In this document: positions 26,643-36,812 of the stretch, one piece after another
Numbering within the stretch: the first letter of the stretch is position 1
How the letters are laid out: each line of letters starts with the position of its first letter
DNA from: Methanomassiliicoccaceae archaeon
GTDB lineage: Archaea > Thermoplasmatota > Thermoplasmata > Methanomassiliicoccales > Methanomethylophilaceae
Length of the DNA stretch: 63,282 nt
Assembly (NCBI GenBank): GCA_016284295.1
Contig: JAEEOP010000021.1
Coordinates: 1 to 63,282, forward strand
Direction of reading: 5' to 3'
Position numbers and translations under genes: made by a program
Notes under the pieces: generated by a model
Database searches by the model: none
Seen by the model: only the letters and a program-made list of their open reading frames with translations
What the model was told of the DNA's origin: nothing

Positions 26643-28019
26643 TCAGAGCTTCCTCTCGGTCACCATGCTCACGTAGGCGGGACGGATGATCTTGTTGGAC
26701 GAGATCGTCTCCTCAAGGTGGTGCGCGCACCATCCGACGGACCTTGCCACTGCGAACATCGGTGTGTAGAGGTCCTCGGGGATGCCGAGCATGTCGTACA
26801 CGAATCCGCTGTAGAGGTCGATGTTGGCGCAGATCGCCGATGCGTTGGGGTGCTTGGCCTATATGAGGGGCGGTGTGAGCTCCTCGATGAGCTCGTACAT
26901 CCTGAACTCGGATTCGCGGCCTTTGTTGCTCGCCAGATCCTTCACGAACTTTTTCAGGATGACGGCACGGGGATCTGAAAGAGTGTACACGGCGTGTCCC
27001 ATGCCGTAGACGAGCCCGGCACCGTCGAACACCTCCCCTTTCACGATCTTCGAGAGGTATTCGCGCATCTGGTCGGGGTCGTTGATGTCCTCCACGTTCT
27101 CCCTGATGTCCGAGATCATCTTGGACACCTTGTGGTTGGCACCGCCGTGCTTAGGTCCCTTCAGGGACATGAGCGCTGCGGAGATGACGGAATACGTGTC
27201 GGATCCGGCGGAGGAGACGACCCTTGCGGTGAACGTGGAGTTGTTCCCTCCTCCGTGCTCCATGTGCAGGACCAGCACCCTGTCGAGGGCCATGGCCTCC
27301 AGCTTGGTGTAGCTCCCGTTGGGGCGCAGCATGAGGAGTATGTTCTCGGCGATCGTGAGTTCCGGGTCCGGGTCCTTGATGTAGAGGGCCTCCCCCAATT
27401 CATAATGGGAGTATGCGCGGTACCCGTACACGGCCATCGCCGGCATCGAGGAGATGATGTTCATCACGTGTTCCAGATTGTCCTTCGGTGTGCTCATCGC
27501 AAGGTACTTGTCGTAAAGTGCCAGGTTCAGCACTCCGCGCGACAGCGTGTTCATGATGTCGAATCCGTTGTCCCTGAGGATGACCTGCCTGACGAATCCG
27601 TTGGGGAGCCCCATCTGGCCGTTCAGGAACGATCTGAATTCCCTGAGCTGTTCCTCGTTGGGGAGGTCGTTGAAAAGAAGGAGATAAGCGCATTTCTCGA
27701 AGAGACCCAGCTCGTTCTCGTTCATGCGGATGAGGTCGTTGACGTCGTACCCCCTGTAGAGCAGACGTCCCTCGCACGGCTCGGTCTTCCCGTTGTTGTT
27801 CACGGTGCCTTGGACCTTGGATATGTTGGTGATCCCGGCGACCACCCCTTTCCCGTTGCGGTCCCTGAGTCCTTTCTTGACGTCATGCTTGATGTAAAGC
27901 TCCGGAGATATGTCGCTGTCGTTGATACAGGCCTCCGACCTTTCCTGCAGGAATTCCTCGTATGTGCGCAAGATACCATCCTCTCGAAGAAGACACGATA
28001 CTTCGTTCGTCTCTAACAA
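26643..28019 (-). CDS. gltA: Citrate synthase with one in-frame UAG codon
   Basis: Condenses acetyl-CoA with oxaloacetate. With UAG read as sense the protein has 458 residues from TTG 28019 to TGA 26643. UAG is codon 387 (26859-26861). Before it are the catalytic His of KGPKHGGANH (about 291) and of GMGHAVY (about 342). After it, the frame continues AKHPNASAICANIDLYSGFVY, whose Asp (about 401) is the third catalytic residue, and ARSVGWCAHHLEE, the conserved phosphate/CoA-contacting stretch. Termination at UAG would remove both. The TTG start is weak: a TATA box 20-30 bases upstream implies a leaderless message; an in-frame TTG lies further in. Confidence 0.9.
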
Positions 28020-28040
28020 CGTTTAGGACGTGGGTGTGCA

Positions 28041-28048
28041 TATAAAAT
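28041..28048. promoter_or_regulatory. Shared divergent TATA element, citrate synthase/marR
   Basis: TATAAAAT on the plus strand, ATTTTATA on the minus strand, in the 97-base gap between the two divergent starts. Spacing suits both a leaderless citrate synthase message and a short-leader marR message. MarR-type proteins commonly bind their own divergent promoters. Confidence 0.5.
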
Positions 28049-28116
28049 GGTTTAGTTTTGAACTGTGAGAATTGCTAAATAAACCGGCTCCGATGCGCGG
28101 TCTAGGGATGGTGAGG

Positions 28117-28578
28117 ATGGCTGAGGTCGACCTTTCTGAATATATGGAGATGTCATCGGACAAGTTCAAGAGATGCTTCAAATATCTGGCGGAACCGTAT
28201 CTCAAGGAGAAGGGTCTCAAGGTCTACCATATCCTTTTCATATACAACATCGGCAACCATCCTGGCACATCCCAGAAGCAGCTGAGGGCCCATCTTCCGT
28301 ATGACAAGTCCAGGGTGTCCATGGTCATAACGGACCTGACCGACATGGACATGGTCGAGAACGTCAACGAGGGGAAGATCTCCAGCCTGTACCTGACGGA
28401 CAGGGGGAAGGTCATCTACTCGGAGGTGAAGACGCTCGCGCTGGATTTCAAGAAGCGCCTGCTCAACGGCTTCACCGATGACGAGAGGGCCGTCCTTATC
28501 AGATGCATGGACAAGTTCGACAGGAACATGGATGTCATCTTGGACGAAGGCGACAGGTGGACCGCGGAAGGCCTGTGA
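28117..28578 (+). CDS. MarR-family winged-helix regulator
   Basis: 153 residues from ATG 28117 (alternatives at 28093 and 28108). MarR layout: helices, then a winged helix with GTSQKQLRAHLPYDKSRVSMVITDLTDMDMVENV and wing SSLYLTDRGKVI. The C-terminal helix probably dimerises. It is divergent from citrate synthase and shares its promoter region, so control of citrate synthase is a reasonable guess. Confidence 0.88.
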   Translation: MAEVDLSEYMEMSSDKFKRCFKYLAEPYLKEKGLKVYHILFIYNIGNHPGTSQKQLRAHLPYDKSRVSMVITDLTDMDMVENVNEGKISSLYLTDRGKVIYSEVKTLALDFKKRLLNGFTDDERAVLIRCMDKFDRNMDVILDEGDRWTAEGL

Positions 28579-28721
28579 GCCATTCCGATGGAATAACAAA
28601 CATTACAAGCATTACAGTTTGCTGTTATTATATCAGTTCTTCATATTCATCTCGTTACTCGTCGTCGCCGGCATATTCTCGAAAAGGACATAATCGCCGT
28701 TGCGACAGAGGGGATGGAAGT

Positions 28722-29849
28722 ATGAGGTTCGCACACATTTCTGACCTTCACCTGGGAAAGAGGCTGAAGGAGAGGTCGTTGGAAGAGGATCAGAGGCATA
28801 TCCTGAAGGAGATCGTGAGGATCTGCACGGTGGAGAAGGTGGACGGTGTCCTGATCGCCGGGGACGTATTCGACGACGGCAACACGTTCACCAACGAGGC
28901 GTCCGCGATGCTTGATGATTTCCTGACGGAGCTTTCCGAGAGAGGTCTTCCCGTCTTCATGATCAGCGGGAACCACGATTCCATGGACAAGCTGAACTTC
29001 GGTTCGAGGATGTTGAGGAAGAGCGGTCTGTACATCTCCAGCGTGTTCTCCGGAAAGGCGGACAGGTATCCGCTGACGAAGGACGGGTAGACCGTCGACA
29101 TCTATTTACTGCCTTTCATCAAGCCCGTCCACGTCAAGAGGGCCTACCCCGACGAGAGGATAGAGACGTACGAGGATGCGATCAGATGCGTCCTGGAGCA
29201 TTCCGACCGTTCGGACAACAAGAAGATTATCGTGTCGCATCAGACGGTGCTCGGCGGAGGGGCGATGCCGGAGCTGTCCGATTCGGAGAGGGCGTTCATC
29301 GGCGGCAGCGAGTCCATCAACTCATCGGTCTACAGGGATTTCGACTATGTCGCATTGGGCCACATCCATTCCCCTATGAACATGGGTTCAGAGACGATCA
29401 GGTACTGCGGCGCTCCGCTGAAGTATGCGCTGTCCAGGAAGGAGAAGGACAAGTCCGTGACAATCATCGACATCGATGAAGATGTGAAGGTCAGCACCGT
29501 GCCGCTCAAGCCTTTGCATGATGTGAGGATTCTCAAAGGTCCTCTGGACAAGCTCATAGAGGAGGGTAAGAACGATCCCAACAGCGACGACTACATCGGT
29601 GTCCATCTGGAAGGATTCGAGATGAACCCGATGGAGAAGCTCAGGGAGGTGTACCCTAACGTTCTTGCCATGGAATATGTCAAGACCGGGGAGCAGTCAG
29701 GCTCGCTGATAGAGGACATGGACCTCGAGAAGCTGGATGCGGACGAGGAGTTCGAGAAGTACTTCAAGTCCAAGACAGGGGAGGAGATGACCGAATCCCA
29801 GAAGAAGCTGATCCATGACCTGTTCGAGGCCAACGGGGTGGTACTCTGA
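28722..29849 (+). CDS. sbcD: SbcD/Mre11-type nuclease with one in-frame UAG codon
   Basis: 375 residues if UAG (codon 123, 29088-29090) is sense. Metallophosphoesterase motifs before it: ISDLHLG (Asp8, His10), GDVFDD and SGNHDS. Motifs after it: the VSHQTV His and ALGHIHSP, needed to complete the two-metal site. The junction reads ADRYPLTKDG-UAG-TVDIYLLPFIKP, smooth for the family. It repairs double-strand breaks with SbcC, which overlaps its end. A product stopped at UAG would be an inactive 122-residue fragment. Stop is TGA. Confidence 0.92.
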
Positions 29850-32800
29850 AGCCGCACAAGCTGATCATGTGTGCCTTTGGTCCGTACGCCGGCTGCCAGG
29901 AGATAGACTTCGATAAGTTCGGAGGCAGAGGCCTGTTCCTGATCACCGGAATGACCGGTGCCGGTAAGACCACGATCTTCGATGGGATCACATACGCATT
30001 GTACGGAGAGCTCAACGAGAGGGATCCCAACTCCGTCCGCAGCCATTTCGCGGACCCCAAGGACGAGTCGTATGTCCAATTGGATTTCACGCATGATGGG
30101 AAGGCATACAGGATCAGAAGATCCCCGAAGCAGACGAGGAAGAAGCTCAGAGGCACCGGCGAGACCACCGTCGGGGAATCTGTCACGCTCATGTTCGACG
30201 ACAAGACCCTCACCGGAACCACGGCTAACAAGAAGATCGTCGAGATCATGGGCATTGGCGCGAACCAGTGGAAGCAGATCGCCATGCTCCCCCAGGGGAA
30301 GTTCAGGGAGCTCTTGACAGAGAGCACTATCGAACGTACCAAGACGCTGCGCACTCTGTTCAACACCGCAGCCATCGAGAGCTTCCAGAACGACCTGTCC
30401 GAAAAGGCCAAGGCGGTCCAGAAGGCGGTGGACGATGCAGAGCAGCGCATACTCGGATCCATGGACTCCATCGAGATGCCGGAGGGCAGCGAGCTCGCCA
30501 AGGAGCTGGAATCCAAGAAGGGTCTGGTGTACATAGATGAGGTCTATGGCATAATCTCCAGGCAGGACAGTTCGGACGACGACCTCTTGAAGGTCCTGAA
30601 GGACGAGTTCAATGGTATCCAGAATGAATGGGCCAATGTGAAGGCCGACAGGGACAATGCGAGCACCATCAACAGGAACCTCGACGAACTCGTAGCTAAG
30701 AGGAAGAGGCAGGGCGAGATGGATCTGGTGATGCCGGAGATCGATGCCAAGGAGCAGCGCTCCAAGGAGATCTCGGAGGCCGTCAAGGTCTTCAAGACTC
30801 CGCTGACCGACTGCAGGAGGGCGGATGCCCAGCTCAAGGAGCAGGTGAACCGCATCGCCGATGCGGAGGAGAGACTGAAGGTCGCCAAAGAGGCGCTGTC
30901 CGAAGCGGAGGAGACTCAGAAGGAAGCATCCAAGCAGGCCCCGAGGTCGAAGGAGATAGATATCGAGATACCGAAGCTCACGGAGATGAGAGGTGCCTAC
31001 ACAGAGATCTCCCTGTTGGAATCCAAGATCGCAGAGACCGAATCATCCAAGCATGATGCCGATTCGAGATTGGCGGAGGCCGAAGAGAAGCTCAAGGCGC
31101 ACATCCAGAAGACTGATGAGTACAGGGCCTTCCTGAAGTCCCACGAGAACGATGATGCCAAGAAGAATTCATTGTTGACGCAGAAGCAGGAGATCTCGAC
31201 CAGGCAGAGCGCCATCGAGAAGGTCCAGAAGGATCTATCCAAGCATGATAAGGAGTATTCGGTCAACACCGATCTCATAAAACGCAGGCAAGAGGCCGAA
31301 GCGGCGGCGACCGGCAAGTCCATGAAATTCACCGAGATGCAGAGAGCCTATTTCGCAGCATCCGCGGGCCGTCTGGCCGAAGGGCTGCAGGAAGGGGCCC
31401 CGTGCCCCGTGTGCGGTGCCGTCCATCACCTGAAACTGGCCGAAATGCAGGCCGGTGCACCTACCGACGAAGAGTTGGAGAGGCTGAAGGGAGAGGTCGA
31501 CGACCTGGCAGCGAAGGCCGAGGAGGCCCGCAAGGACCAGACGGAATCGTCAACAAGGCTGAAGGGCATCCTGGACAACATAAAGACCAGGCTGGCCGAC
31601 GAGCTCCAGATCGAGTTCACGGATGTCATATCCATCAAGAACGATATGATGGAGGCCTCCAAGACCAACAAGGCGACGATCAAAGCCATCGATGCCCAGA
31701 TCAAGGAACTCGAGCCGTTCATCGCTCAGGTAGATAGCATCCGCGCAGAGTTCGATGACAGGGACAGGGTCAGGGACGAACTGACCGAGTCCAAGAATGA
31801 AGCGATAAAGGAATCCGTTTCGTTGGAAGCTCAGCTGGGGCAGCAGAGGTCGGAGTTGGAGAAGAAGCGCTCCGGATTGCAGTTCTCCTCACTTGAGGAT
31901 CTCGATGCGGCCATCGAGGCCATGACCAAGGAGAAGCAGGAGATAGATTCGAGCATCGAGGCAGCCGACTAGGCCGTCGAATCCCATAGGGCCGAAGTGA
32001 GCAATCTGGAAGGAAAACTGGCAGCGGTCATCGGACAGAAGGCCGAGTTCGAGAAGGTCTCGGAAGATGCCCGCAGGATGTATTCCGAGCTGCTGTCCTC
32101 CAAGGACATCACCGAGGAGCGCGTCGGGGAACTTCTGGCATCCGAGCTGGAGATCGAGTCACTGGATTCCGAAGTGGCAGGATTCAGAGAAGAGTACAGG
32201 ATGAATTCGGCCCTCATAGAGAAGCTGGCCGAGGACACGGCCGGCAAGGAGAAGGTCGATCTCACCGTGCTGGACGAGAGCCTTAAGGACCTGAAGACGA
32301 GGTCCGACAGCAAGAACTCTGAGATCTTTGCAGTGAACCAGCGCAAGTCCAAGAACGATGAAGCCAGGAAGAGCATCCGGAAAGGGATGGAGGAGTACGA
32401 CAGTCTCGGCACCGAATCCAAGGACCTGAAGAAGCTCAACCAGGTGGTTTCCGGTCCGGAATACATCAGGCAGTCCTTCGAGGCCTACATCCAGGCACTG
32501 TACTTCAGACGCGTCCTCGCGTTCGCCAACCAGAGGTTCTCCAAGCTGACCGACGGCAGGTTCGAGCTCCAGATCCGTAACCCCGCCAAGGACGGGACGT
32601 CGAAGATAGGATTGGACATCGATGTCCTGGACAACTACACGGGCACCACCCGCAAGGCGGACACTCTGTCGGGAGGGGAGTCGTTCAAGGCCGCACTGTC
32701 GCTGGCCCTTGGTCTGTCGGATGCGATCCAGACGATGAACGGCGGCATCCACATCGACACCCTGTTCGTGGACGAGGGATTCGGATCCCTCGACCCTGAA

Positions 32801-32968
32801 TCGCTGGCGATGGCCATCGAGGTCCTTCACGACCTGTCGGACGGCAACGCCCTGATAGGCATAATCTCGCATGTGGACGAGCTGAAATCCGAGATAGATA
32901 GGAAGATCGTGGTCTCCCACATCGACGGCGGTCTGAAGGGCAGCAAGGCGGATGTGACCATCGATTGA
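29846..32968 (+). CDS. sbcC: SbcC/Rad50-type SMC ATPase with one in-frame UAG codon
   Basis: 1040 residues from CTG 29846 (CTGA overlap with the sbcD stop; gives KPHKLIMCAFGPYAG, the usual family opening) or 1033 from ATG 29867. Walker A GMTGAGKTT lies near residue 37, the coiled coil carries zinc hook CPVC at about 520-523, and UAG is codon 709 (31970-31972) in the returning coil (SIEAAD-UAG-AVESHRAEV). After it come the signature LSGGESFKAALSLALG and Walker B TLFVDEGFGSLD. UAG termination would lose half the ATPase head, so readthrough is essential. Confidence 0.92.
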
Positions 32969-33099
32969 TCGCGGTCCGGAGGGATCCGGGCCCATCCCCT
33001 TCATTTCAGCATGCTGGACGGCCGACTTTAACGGCGTTGGTAAACTTTGCCGTATCGGATGCCAGTCAACGGTAAATACAGGTTCTGTATCCGAGGCGC

Positions 33100-33270
33100 A
33101 TGGTTTCCAAGAGACGGATCGAAGAGAGCAAGATGCTGCTGGAGTCCGAGAAGGCCATGTCCAACATGATGGACGACGACCGTTCCCACCGCGTCTGCCC
33201 GGTATGCGCGATCATGACCTGTCTGAAGAGATGTCCGAAGTGCGGGTCGGACACCATGGAGACGGAATGA
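33100..33270 (+). CDS. Small zinc-binding protein, 56 residues
   Basis: MVSKRRIEESKMLLESEKAM opening helix, then CPVC-x4-C-x3-C-PKC: cysteines of VCPVCAIMTCLKRCPKCGS, enough for one or two zinc sites. GAGG ribosome-binding site 3 bases before the ATG. Similar tiny zinc ribbons are common in archaea. Function unknown. Confidence 0.7.
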   Translation: MVSKRRIEESKMLLESEKAMSNMMDDDRSHRVCPVCAIMTCLKRCPKCGSDTMETE

Positions 33271-33387
33271 ACTTTTTCGACCTGTTTTAGGGCCTAATTT
33301 TTAGTCATTTCTAAAACAAATTTAGTTTTCCTACCATCGATTTAAATAAATATCGGTATAGTTAATGCTGTTAATGAGGTTACTAAA

Positions 33388-33549
33388 ATGCCAATAGTCA
33401 AAGAAGCAGACTGTGTCGCATGCGGAGCTTGCGCAGACGCTTGCCCCTCTTCAGCAATCACCATCGGAGACATCGCCGTCATCAACGCTGACGCCTGTGT
33501 CGACTGCGGTGCATGCATCGATGAGTGCCCTGCCGGCGCCATCGAGTGA
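33388..33549 (+). CDS. Ferredoxin, 2[4Fe-4S]
   Basis: 53 residues with two complete CX2CX2CX3C motifs: CVACGACADACP and CVDCGACIDECP. Typical clostridial-type low-potential electron carrier; in methanogens such ferredoxins serve formylmethanofuran dehydrogenase, heterodisulfide reductase and Fpo-like complexes. A TATA-like GATTTAAATAAATATC lies about 45 bases upstream, and GAGGT is the ribosome-binding site. Single-gene transcript likely. Stop is TGA, followed by a short palindrome (GGAACGTTCC). Confidence 0.96.
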   Translation: MPIVKEADCVACGACADACPSSAITIGDIAVINADACVDCGACIDECPAGAIE

Positions 33550-33651
33550 TACGGAACGTTCCGCCCCCCGGATGTTCTGAAACCTCTTAAATCCCCTTTT
33601 TCAAGATTTGGAATCCGAACCGCGTGCCGATGGGCACTGTGCTCGAAAGGA

Positions 33652-34227
33652 TCAGTAGTCGTGATCCTCGATTATCCTGAGGAAGTTCTGGAAGATCTCC
33701 ACTCCGTGCTCGGTGTTCTCGACCTCCGGATGGAACTGGACACCCCAGATGGGCCTGTCCCTGCAACGGACCGCCTCGTTCGGGCACGAATCCGAATGGG
33801 CGATGACATCGAAGCCTTCGGGAACGGCCTTCACCTCGTCGTTGTGCGAGGCCCATACCGTGAACTCGTCCGGTAGCCCTTTGAAAAGATCGTCATGGTC
33901 ATCCACCTTGAGCGGGACCGCACCGAACTCGGGTGTGGAACCGGGGCCCAGGGTGCCTCCGAAGTGCTCGCAGAGGAACTGCATCCCTGCGCACACTCCG
34001 AGTATCGGGAAATCCGCCTTGTCAAGGTATTCCCCGTTGTTGCCCATGGCTGCGGCCTCCGTCGCGACGTTGGGAGCACCTCCGGACAGGACCAGTCCGT
34101 CCAGGTCCTTCAGCTCATCGAACGGCGTGGTGTTGGGCACGATCTTGGTGTCCACCTTGAGGTATCTCAACACGCGCCACTCGCGGTGCGTCCATTGGCT
34201 TCCATTGTCTATGACGTAGACTTTCAT
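33652..34227 (-). CDS. guaAA: GMP synthase glutaminase subunit A
   Basis: 191-residue class I glutamine amidotransferase releasing ammonia for XMP amination. Nucleophile Cys in LGVCAGMQFLCEHFGG, and His/Glu in GVQFHPEVENTE. Archaea split GMP synthetase into this subunit and the ATP-pyrophosphatase encoded just upstream. ATG 34227 begins MKVYVIDNGSQWTH, the family start. Confidence 0.95.
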   Translation of the reverse strand: MKVYVIDNGSQWTHREWRVLRYLKVDTKIVPNTTPFDELKDLDGLVLSGGAPNVATEAAAMGNNGEYLDKADFPILGVCAGMQFLCEHFGGTLGPGSTPEFGAVPLKVDDHDDLFKGLPDEFTVWASHNDEVKAVPEGFDVIAHSDSCPNEAVRCRDRPIWGVQFHPEVENTEHGVEIFQNFLRIIEDHDY

Positions 34228-34298
34228 CGGAATCTCGATGATTGGTATTCGATAAAAAATGTAGGTATCAACAAGGGATGGGGGTGACCCCCATCGGT

Positions 34299-35246
34299 TC
34301 ACTCCCATTCGATGGTCGCGGGAGGCTTGTTGGTGATGTCGTACACGACACGGTTGACGGATTGTTTCATGGTGTTCGTGATGCGCTGCGAGATCGCATC
34401 GAGCACATCCAGCGGGATCCTGGAGTACGTGGCCGTCATCCCGTCGATAGAGGATACTGCACGTATCGCGATGGTCCTTCCGTAGGCCCTCCTGTCGCCC
34501 TGGACACCGACCGATTTGGAAGGCAGCAGCACAGCGAAGTACTGCCAGGGGAGGTCCATCTTGCCTGCATCAGCTGCCTTTTTGATCTCGTCTTCGACGA
34601 TGTAGCATGCCTCGCGGACGATCTCGATGTTCTCGGGTGTGACCTCGCCAAGGCATCTGACTGCAAGTGCGGGGCCGGGGAACGGCTGCCTCTCGGATGC
34701 GGCGACGTTGAGCATCCTGGCCAGGTCTCTGACCTCGTCCTTGTAGAGGTCCCTCAGAGGTTCATACAGGGACATGCCCATCTCCTTGGGGAGTCCTCCG
34801 ACGTTGTGGTGCGACTTGATGGTGTCGCGGACCCCGTCCCCGGACTCGATCCAGTCGGGAGCGATGGTACCCTGGATGAGGAACTCGGCTCCGTACTCCT
34901 TCGCCCTCCTCTCGAAGACGCGGATGAACTTCTCGCCGATGATCTTCCTCTTGGCCTCCGGGTCGGTGACGCTCTTCAGGGCGGTGAAGAACTCCTCGGA
35001 TGCATCCTCGATGACGTAGTTGAAGCCCATGGACTTGAACATGGCCTCGACCTCCTCGGTCTCGCCCTTCCTCATCAGACCGTTGTCCACATAGACTGCC
35101 AGAAGCCTGTCTCCGATCGCCTTCTGGACCAGTGCCGCAGCGACCATGGAATCCACTCCTCCGGAGCAGGCTATGATCGCCTTGCCTGTGATCTTGGACT
35201 TCGTGTCCTCGATAGTGTCGTTGATGAAGTCCTCAGCACCCAGCAT
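34299..35246 (-). CDS. guaAB: GMP synthase PP-loop subunit B
   Basis: 315 residues. N-terminal ATP-pyrophosphatase PP-loop [12 protein letters not shown] (about 26-37), then the XMP-binding and dimerisation domain ending [18 protein letters not shown], the strongly conserved GuaA C-terminus. With subunit A it makes GMP. Its start overlaps purE by 14 bases, so the three purine genes form one operon (purE-guaAB-guaAA). Confidence 0.96.
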   Translation of the reverse strand: MLGAEDFINDTIEDTKSKITGKAIIACSGGVDSMVAAALVQKAIGDRLLAVYVDNGLMRKGETEEVEAMFKSMGFNYVIEDASEEFFTALKSVTDPEAKRKIIGEKFIRVFERRAKEYGAEFLIQGTIAPDWIESGDGVRDTIKSHHNVGGLPKEMGMSLYEPLRDLYKDEVRDLARMLNVAASERQPFPGPALAVRCLGEVTPENIEIVREACYIVEDEIKKAADAGKMDLPWQYFAVLLPSKSVGVQGDRRAYGRTIAIRAVSSIDGMTATYSRIPLDVLDAISQRITNTMKQSVNRVVYDITNKPPATIEWE

Positions 35247-35712
35247 CGGCCTTCACCTTCTCGGAATCAGCTATGACCTTGTCGGCCTGCTCCTTCCTGT
35301 AATCAGCGAGCTTAGATCTCAGCGAAGCGTCCGAGATCGCCAGCATCTCCACCGCAAGGGTGGCTGCGTTGTCCCCGCGGTTCATACCAACAGCTGCGAC
35401 CGGGATCCCCGGGGGCATCTGGACGATCGAGAGCAGAGCATCGAAGTTGATCTCTCCGCTGACCGGGACGCCGATGACGGGCTTGGTCGTGAACGAGGCG
35501 ATCACTCCGGGAAGCGCTGCCGAGAGGCCGGCGATGGCGATGAAAACATCCGCATCGCTCTTGGTCACCAGCTCCTCGACCCTGTGCGGGGTCCTGTGGG
35601 CCGATGCCACGTCGATGTCGAAGCTGACATCGAATTTCTTCAGGATGCTGATGGCCTTCTCTGCGACCGGAAGGTCGCTTTTACTTCCCATTATGATGGA
35701 GACTTTGGACAT
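35233..35712 (-). CDS. purE: Phosphoribosylaminoimidazole carboxylase/mutase PurE
   Basis: 159 residues, class I PurE-like. The signature [12 protein letters not shown] near the N-terminus, SAHRTPHRV in the middle, and [23 protein letters not shown]. It works in the sixth step of purine synthesis (carboxylation of AIR). First gene of the purine operon; upstream, a T-rich TATA-like element (TTTTTTATCC on the minus strand) lies about 25-35 bases from the start. Confidence 0.95.
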   Translation of the reverse strand: MSKVSIIMGSKSDLPVAEKAISILKKFDVSFDIDVASAHRTPHRVEELVTKSDADVFIAIAGLSAALPGVIASFTTKPVIGVPVSGEINFDALLSIVQMPPGIPVAAVGMNRGDNAATLAVEMLAISDASLRSKLADYRKEQADKVIADSEKVKADAGC

Positions 35713-35860
35713 TATTTTCCCTTACTTACTAATTGGATAAAAAATGTGATATGCTACGTCCTGCGGGCCCCCTTTTCAGGGCGGTCTAAGGTATTGATAC
35801 CGGTAAGCGCAGGTCTGCAACTTGTTTTTAACCGTCATCGGGATACCCTGGACGGATCCT

Positions 35861-36811
35861 ATGGCAGAGAAGGTCTTGGTGACAGGCGGCGCAGGTTTCA
35901 TACCATCGCATTTGGAGGACATACTGGTCGAGAAGGGATATGACGTCACGGCAGTGGACATCATCGATAGGGGCAGCTGCTCCAACATCGCACATCTCCT
36001 CGACCTGCCCAACTTCCATTACATCCAGGCCGACGTCACCGATGTCGATGCCATGGTCAGAGCATCCGAGGGGATGGACTTCGTCTATCACATGGCGGCC
36101 AACTCCGATATCAGGAACGGCGGAAAGGATCCGAACATCGATCACATGAAGACCTTCCAGACCACACGCTCCGTGCTGGAGGCCATGAGGATCAACGGTA
36201 TTGGGAACATGTTCTTCTCATCCACCTCTGCAGTGTACGGGGACAGGAAGGGACTGCTCGACGAGATGACCGGAGGGTTGCAGCCCATCTCCTACTACGG
36301 CGCATGCAAGCTTGCATCGGAATCGCTGATCTCCGCCTATTCCTACATGAACGATTTCAATGCGCTCATCCTCAGGTTCCCCAACGTGATCGGCCCCCGT
36401 CTCACGCACGGCGTCATCTTCGATTTCATCGGGAAGCTCAAGAGGGATCCGAAGAAGCTGCAGATCCTCGGCGACGGGAAGCAGAACAAGCAGTACGTCT
36501 ACGTTCTGGACCTTGCAAGGGGCATCTACGATTTCTCCGAGAGGATCGAGGACGGCGTCAATCAGTACAACGTGTCCACGGAGTCCTTCACCGATGTGAA
36601 CGCCATCGCCGATCTGGTATGCGAGAGGATGGGCCTGGACCCGGAATACGAGTACACCGGCGGTTCCACCGGATGGAAGGGGGATGTGTCCTCGTTCGCT
36701 TACGATGTGTCGAAGGCGAAGGCGAGAGGATGGAAGTACGAGTTCGATTCGACCGGATCCGTCAGAGAGACCCTGAGGGTCCTGGACCTGGATTCGATCC
36801 CGCTGTACTGA
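35861..36811 (+). CDS. NAD-dependent sugar-nucleotide epimerase/dehydratase
   Basis: 316-residue extended short-chain dehydrogenase. NAD loop VTGGAGFIPSHL (GXXGXXXS variant: the final Gly of the usual GFIGS is Pro here), catalytic Ser in SSTSAVYG and YYGACK (YXXXK). It resembles UDP-glucose 4-epimerase and its relatives. First gene of the glycan region. The Pro in the dinucleotide loop is unusual, though similar changes occur in archaeal relatives. ATG 35861 is favoured over an in-frame start 39 bases upstream. Confidence 0.88.
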   Translation: MAEKVLVTGGAGFIPSHLEDILVEKGYDVTAVDIIDRGSCSNIAHLLDLPNFHYIQADVTDVDAMVRASEGMDFVYHMAANSDIRNGGKDPNIDHMKTFQTTRSVLEAMRINGIGNMFFSSTSAVYGDRKGLLDEMTGGLQPISYYGACKLASESLISAYSYMNDFNALILRFPNVIGPRLTHGVIFDFIGKLKRDPKKLQILGDGKQNKQYVYVLDLARGIYDFSERIEDGVNQYNVSTESFTDVNAIADLVCERMGLDPEYEYTGGSTGWKGDVSSFAYDVSKAKARGWKYEFDSTGSVRETLRVLDLDSIPLY

Positions 36812-36812
36812 G

